Positions 59,910-64,000 of a stretch of 64,000 nucleotides of DNA are shown here, piece by piece. Position numbers and translations under genes: made by a program. Under the pieces are notes generated by a model, which was given only the letters and a program-made list of their open reading frames with translations, made no database searches and was not told the origin of the DNA. Source of the stretch: JAAXVQ01 sp964604705 (GTDB lineage Bacteria > Oederibacteriota > JAAXVQ01). The stretch spans positions 1 through 64,000 of the forward strand of contig CAZSAP010000010.1 of assembly GCA_964604705.1 (NCBI GenBank), in the 5' to 3' direction. Each line of letters begins with the position of its first letter. The first letter of the stretch is position 1.

Positions 59910-60629
59910 TTACCAAATCGGTTCAATCACTTCCGCATCGGCCGGGGGTGTGAATTTGAAGATTGCATCCGACACACCCTTCTGGCCTTTTTGCAACGCC
60001 TCGCGGGTATGGATGCGCACATGCTTGAGCACCACAACCACAGGTTTGGCCGCATCAATCTCCACGCGTGACGGCAACTTCATAGGTCCTTCTACACGAA
60101 TACGTGCGCGTTGAAAATCCAGGGCTTCCCCTGCCCGCGGACGACAATCGTACTCCCAGGTCTCACCTTTTTTTATGACCTGCGTCACTTGACAGCGTTG
60201 CAACAGATCCGCCAGGCCCCCACCCAATTCCAGAAAAAACTCACGCGGGTTTCCTGCTGCAGGCAAATTTTGCTTTTGCACCTGGTTAATCTTTTGCAAG
60301 TATAACCAGCGTTGCTTTCCGTCCGAGACCAGGTTCTGAACTTCCGGCGAAACATAATCCACGCGATACCGCCGCCCCGTAGCCAAAACAATTTTGCCCT
60401 TGGCTTTCCAGGCACCGCCTTTGGCGCCTCCCCCGTGAATGGTCAGGTCAAAATCCGCGGTCAAGTCACCAATCTTCTGCTGAGCCTCGGCCAAACTTTG
60501 AATGTCATCGGCATAGGCCGCTTTGGAATTGGCCGCAGGCACCACTGTCGCAAGATCGGCTCCAAACGCCGGAACCACCAAGCTCCACCCGAGACACACC
60601 ATGATGCCGGCCAAACGTAAGGTTTGCAT
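59910..60629 (-). CDS. lolA: Outer-membrane lipoprotein carrier LolA
   Basis: 239 aa. A signal peptide (1-24) and the LolA fold, with LTADFDLTIHGG, GKIVLATGRRYRVDYVSPEVQNLVSDGKQRWLYL and KFTPPADAEVIEPI. It carries lipoproteins across the periplasm and implies a Lol pathway. ATG overlaps the ftsK stop by one base. Confidence 0.87.
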   Translation of the reverse strand: MQTLRLAGIMVCLGWSLVVPAFGADLATVVPAANSKAAYADDIQSLAEAQQKIGDLTADFDLTIHGGGAKGGAWKAKGKIVLATGRRYRVDYVSPEVQNLVSDGKQRWLYLQKINQVQKQNLPAAGNPREFFLELGGGLADLLQRCQVTQVIKKGETWEYDCRPRAGEALDFQRARIRVEGPMKLPSRVEIDAAKPVVVVLKHVRIHTREALQKGQKGVSDAIFKFTPPADAEVIEPIW

Positions 60630-63061
60630 TAGACGTTTTCATCCTCCACTTGGGCGTTATCGTACCCTGGAACACTGTCGCTGATCAAGACTTTACGCGG
60701 CTTGCTGCCCTCCGGTGGACCGACCACGCCTTTTTCTTCCATCATGTCCAACAAGCGGGCCGCACGGGAATAGCCCACTTTTAAACGACGCTGCAGCAGT
60801 GACGTACTGGCTTGTTTGGCGCGCACCACCCACATGACGGCTTCGGTATAAAGCTCATCCTCTTCACCGCCCTCATCTTTAGAGGCTGCGCTGCTCTTAA
60901 GTTTGGTATCTGAAAAAGCCGGATCAAACGCCGGAGTTCCCTGTTCGCGCCAGAATGTGGCAATCCGTTCTACTTCGGCAGTGGTCACAAATACGCCCTG
61001 CACTCGCAAGGGTTTGCTTGCCGAAGCCGGATTGTACAACATATCTCCGCGGCCAAGAAGTGAATCCGCTCCGTTGGCGTCCAAAATCGTGCGCGAATCC
61101 ACCTTGGACGAAACTTGAAAAGCAATCCGTGATGGGAAATTGGCCTTGATCACACCGGTGATAACATCCACCGAAGGGCGCTGCGTCGCCAGCACCAAAT
61201 GGATGCCCACACCCCGGGCCATCTGCGCCAAACGCGTGACCGCATTCTCAACGTCATTGGCCGCGACCATCATCAAGTCGGCAAACTCATCAATAAACAC
61301 AACGATGTAGGGCATCAACGAAATACGAGGCTGACTTCCGGCCGCTTCCTCGGCTGCCACCAATTGGTTAAAGGCCAAGATATCACGCACGCCGACTTGC
61401 GCGAACAACTTGTAACGTTCTTCCATTTCCTTGACCAGCAGCTTCAAGGCCACGGCCGCTTGCTGCGGATCGGTGATCACCGGGGCCTTTAAGTGCGGGA
61501 TGTCCTTGTACATGGTCAATTCCACGCGCTTGGGATCAATCATGAGAAAACGAACTTCCCGGGGAGTGGCCCGATACAGCAAGCTGCATACAATCGAGTT
61601 CACACACGCGCTTTTGCCCGACCCGGTAGCGCCCGCGACCAACAAATGCGGCATGCTCTCCAAACGCGCAAAAATATGTTGCCCGCCAATGTCTTTGCCC
61701 ACCGCAAAGGTGAGCACCGATTCACTGGCGCCAAAAGCCGCGTTGCCCAACAATTCTTTGAGCACAACCACTTGTTTTTCCCCATTGGGAATTTCAATAC
61801 CCACGGCGCCTTTGCCCGGAATGGGAGCTTCAATGCGCACATGCTCGGCCTTCATGGCCAAGGCAATATCGTCACCCAAAGAAATAATGCGATTTACTTT
61901 AACCCCCGGCGCCGGCTGCAATTCGTACCGTGTGACCACCGGACCCGGACACACTTCCACCACTTTGGCCGAAACGCCGAATTGTCCCAGGGCGTTTTCC
62001 AAAGTTTGACTCATGTTTTCAAAATAGGCCGCGGACATGGCGGCGGTAATTTTTCCGTCGTTTAACAAATCCAAGGCCGGAAGGGTGTATGTCTTGGTTT
62101 CTTGCGTTTCCCCCAGGGAGGCCGGTGCCACCGGATCGTCCGACTCCAGCAAGGTGGCGTCGGTGCGTTTGGGTGATTTGATCACCGGTGCTTCGCTCAT
62201 GGTCGGGCGCGGAGTCATATCAATCGGGGGCGGAGTATTAATTTTAATCTTGGTTTTTTCCGGTACCGCAGTCGCGGGTGTGGACGTCGTTACGGCGGCC
62301 ACGGCTGTGGGCGCCGGTTCCTCTGTCGTGGCCACACGCTTCCCAGCCTTCTTAACGCCCGCGTACTGCAGGGGCATGGTCGCAGGCTTGACGGTCGCGG
62401 TTTGAAGTCCATTTACAGTCTTGCGGATGGAATTTAAAATATACGGTTCCACTTCCAACAAGTACAACGACAAGATAAACAACGTTCCGCATAAAATGTA
62501 TGTACCCACGGTTGAAAAAATCGCAACGCTTAAATTAACCAACCCTTGGGCTATGAATCCGCCCACGGGAAATTCCGCTTCTCCCCATAAACGCATCCAA
62601 CTTGGAACGCCGTTCCAAAACCGATGCGACGCGTCACTTCCATAAAAGCGTGTCACTTCATCGAATGCGAGCGGTGAGGAAAAGATCAAATTCAAGAACA
62701 TCATCAAGGTCAAAACCGCCAACCCCAGTCCAATGCCACGGGACGTAGGATTGTCCCACTCTTTCTCCTTGAACACCGCAACCCCGTAGGCAATCATCAA
62801 AAGGGGCAGCGCGTACAACACCACGCCGACCAAGGCAAACCCAATCCGGAACAGGATCTCCCCAGCCGGGCCCAAAGCATTACGATCCGCAGCATGGGGC
62901 CAAACAGCGGCCATCAACAGCAAACTGGCCGCCCACCACGCAATGCCCAACACTTCATTGCGCCGCTTGCCTGTAAAAAATTCACGCAGCACCCAGCGTT
63001 CGGCGCCCTGCGGGCGTATCTCGTTTGATGTCTTTTTCATGCGCGCAAACAATTTCGGCAT
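60629..63061 (-). CDS. ftsK: DNA translocase FtsK
   Basis: 810 aa. Four TM helices in about the first 210 residues, a Pro/Thr-rich linker (about 215-325) shorter than in E. coli, then the motor with Walker A GATGSGKS near 477-484, VFIDEFADLMM (Walker B) and the ATQRPSVDVITG loop. The winged-helix gamma domain (SLLQRRLKVGYSRAARLLD) ends the protein. ATG at 63061 follows GAGGAA. Confidence 0.95.
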   Translation of the reverse strand: MPKLFARMKKTSNEIRPQGAERWVLREFFTGKRRNEVLGIAWWAASLLLMAAVWPHAADRNALGPAGEILFRIGFALVGVVLYALPLLMIAYGVAVFKEKEWDNPTSRGIGLGLAVLTLMMFLNLIFSSPLAFDEVTRFYGSDASHRFWNGVPSWMRLWGEAEFPVGGFIAQGLVNLSVAIFSTVGTYILCGTLFILSLYLLEVEPYILNSIRKTVNGLQTATVKPATMPLQYAGVKKAGKRVATTEEPAPTAVAAVTTSTPATAVPEKTKIKINTPPPIDMTPRPTMSEAPVIKSPKRTDATLLESDDPVAPASLGETQETKTYTLPALDLLNDGKITAAMSAAYFENMSQTLENALGQFGVSAKVVEVCPGPVVTRYELQPAPGVKVNRIISLGDDIALAMKAEHVRIEAPIPGKGAVGIEIPNGEKQVVVLKELLGNAAFGASESVLTFAVGKDIGGQHIFARLESMPHLLVAGATGSGKSACVNSIVCSLLYRATPREVRFLMIDPKRVELTMYKDIPHLKAPVITDPQQAAVALKLLVKEMEERYKLFAQVGVRDILAFNQLVAAEEAAGSQPRISLMPYIVVFIDEFADLMMVAANDVENAVTRLAQMARGVGIHLVLATQRPSVDVITGVIKANFPSRIAFQVSSKVDSRTILDANGADSLLGRGDMLYNPASASKPLRVQGVFVTTAEVERIATFWREQGTPAFDPAFSDTKLKSSAASKDEGGEEDELYTEAVMWVVRAKQASTSLLQRRLKVGYSRAARLLDMMEEKGVVGPPEGSKPRKVLISDSVPGYDNAQVEDENV

Positions 63062-63120
63062 TCGATTCCTCAATTCCATTCTCGACCCATATCCCAGGGA
63101 CGGGCCCTGGGTGAGTTACG

Positions 63121-64000
63121 CTACACTTCCACGATCACCGGAATGATCATGGGAAAACGTAAAATTTCTTTTTTAAAATATCGTTTCAGCGTGGTGCGCG
63201 TAATATCCTGAAGCATGGAGGCCTCGGAGATCCCGGTTATGGACACCGTACTCAAGGCTTCCTGCAAAGCGTAACGCGCACCTTCCATCAAATGTGACGT
63301 TTCCGGATCATCGGCAATGCCACGGGGTGTAAGATCCGGACCCGAGACCAATTGCCCGGACTGGCGATTCAACCCCATGACCACAATCAGCATGCCGTCT
63401 TGCGCCAAATGCTGCCGGTCACGCAACACCACCCGCCCAACATCGCCCACACCCTTGCCGTCCACCAAGACATTGCCTGACGGAACTTGTCCAAGATACG
63501 CCAATCCGTTCTTGGAGAGCTCCACGCAATCGCCATTTTCCATAATCAACATGCGCTCATCCGGCATGCCCAATTCACGTGCCAACTGCGCATGGTGAAC
63601 CAAGTGCCGCGGTTCGCCATGCACCGGCATGAAACAGCGTGGGTGCACAATGTTGTGCAGTACTTTAAGCTCTTCGCGGGCCGCGTGCCCGGACACATGT
63701 ATCTCACTCACGCGTTCGTAATGCACCCGGCAGCCCAACCGAAAAAAATGATTGATCATGTGCCCGATGCGGCGTTCGTTGCCTGGAATCGTGCGGGCCG
63801 ATACAATCACGGTATCGTCTTTTTCCAGCCGCAAATCCTGATTTTCCCCTACGGCTGTGCGCGCCAAAGCCGAGCGCGGCTCGCCCTGACTGCCGGTGGT
63901 CAACACAATGGTTTTTTCCGGTGGCAGATTCATCAGATCGTTCCACTTCAGCCACATGCTTTCCGGAATCATCAGGTAGCCGAGATCGTGGGCAGTACGC
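63121..64000 (-). CDS. rnj: Ribonuclease J, C-terminal part (runs off the window)
   Basis: The visible 293 residues cover the beta-CASP part and the C-terminal domain: LTTGSQGEPRSALAR, IPGNERRIGHMINHFFRLG, HVSGHAAREELKVLHNIVHPRCFMPVHGE and the final dimerisation domain. The reading frame stays open to the window edge, so the metallo-beta-lactamase half lies beyond it. RNase J matures and degrades RNA. Confidence 0.93.
   Translation of the reverse strand, partial: RTAHDLGYLMIPESMWLKWNDLMNLPPEKTIVLTTGSQGEPRSALARTAVGENQDLRLEKDDTVIVSARTIPGNERRIGHMINHFFRLGCRVHYERVSEIHVSGHAAREELKVLHNIVHPRCFMPVHGEPRHLVHHAQLARELGMPDERMLIMENGDCVELSKNGLAYLGQVPSGNVLVDGKGVGDVGRVVLRDRQHLAQDGMLIVVMGLNRQSGQLVSGPDLTPRGIADDPETSHLMEGARYALQEALSTVSITGISEASMLQDITRTTLKRYFKKEILRFPMIIPVIVEV

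Overview
The window reads as a chromosome segment of an uncultured, fermentative, diderm bacterium, probably from a candidate phylum. Outer-membrane logic is everywhere: LolA, an OmpA-domain/PorV-like barrel fusion, ExbB/ExbD/TonB, a lipid-A-type acyltransferase and a YjbH-like exported protein. Two secreted proteins end in a Thr/Pro-rich linker plus a FlgD/Por-type C-terminal domain, a style seen in FCPU426, Firestonebacteria and similar lineages; I cannot fix the phylum from sequence alone. Genes are tightly packed, with many 1-14 bp overlaps and clear Shine-Dalgarno sites. A run of 100 N (5368-5467) is a scaffold gap inside a tRNA-Pro repeat cluster.

Layout. 0-20 kb is almost all minus strand: TPR protein, PHP phosphatase, apt, a primary-type sigma factor, acylphosphatase, a tRNA-Pro array, MerR and HU regulators, gpsA-plsY-der, a secreted beta-helix protein, a DUF512 radical-SAM protein, a GH133 debranching enzyme, uppP, and two HD-GYP signalling proteins with a small Cys protein between them. 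22.7-29.1 kb is a complete biotin operon in transcription order bioB-bioA-bioF-bioG-bioC-bioD. It has a promoter with a BirA-like operator, and three large palindromic elements lie between its genes. mntP, a small membrane protein, a BioC-like methyltransferase and an alpha/beta-hydrolase-fold protein lie upstream of it.

32.0-39.0 kb (plus strand) is the most interesting block: an ECF sigma factor, its probable membrane anti-sigma factor, an exported caspase (C14) with a surface-repeat/barrel C-terminus, an ExbB-ExbD-ExbD-TonB energy module with a tiny ORF inserted, and a paralogue of the anti-sigma protein. Three promoters in this block share one bipartite motif with exactly the same 14-nt spacer, so the block looks like a self-contained sigma regulon. 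A TetR-OYE-SDR operon with two matching operators follows.

41.8-64 kb returns to the minus strand: a small outer-membrane protein, tmRNA, a DprE1/DprE2-like epimerase pair, pflB-pflA under a ZTP (pfl-motif) riboswitch with a clear terminator platform, a tautomerase, an LpxL-like acyltransferase, tRNAs for Gly, Tyr and Thr around miaA, a secreted CTD protein next to a PorV-OmpA fusion, pyk, and a packed housekeeping run ftsK-lolA-rodZ-yajQ-rimO-pgsA-pgpA. The window ends inside an RNase J gene.

Metabolically, pyk and pyruvate formate-lyase point to glycolytic, formate-producing fermentation, with glycogen debranching. The riboswitch ties PFL to the folate one-carbon state.
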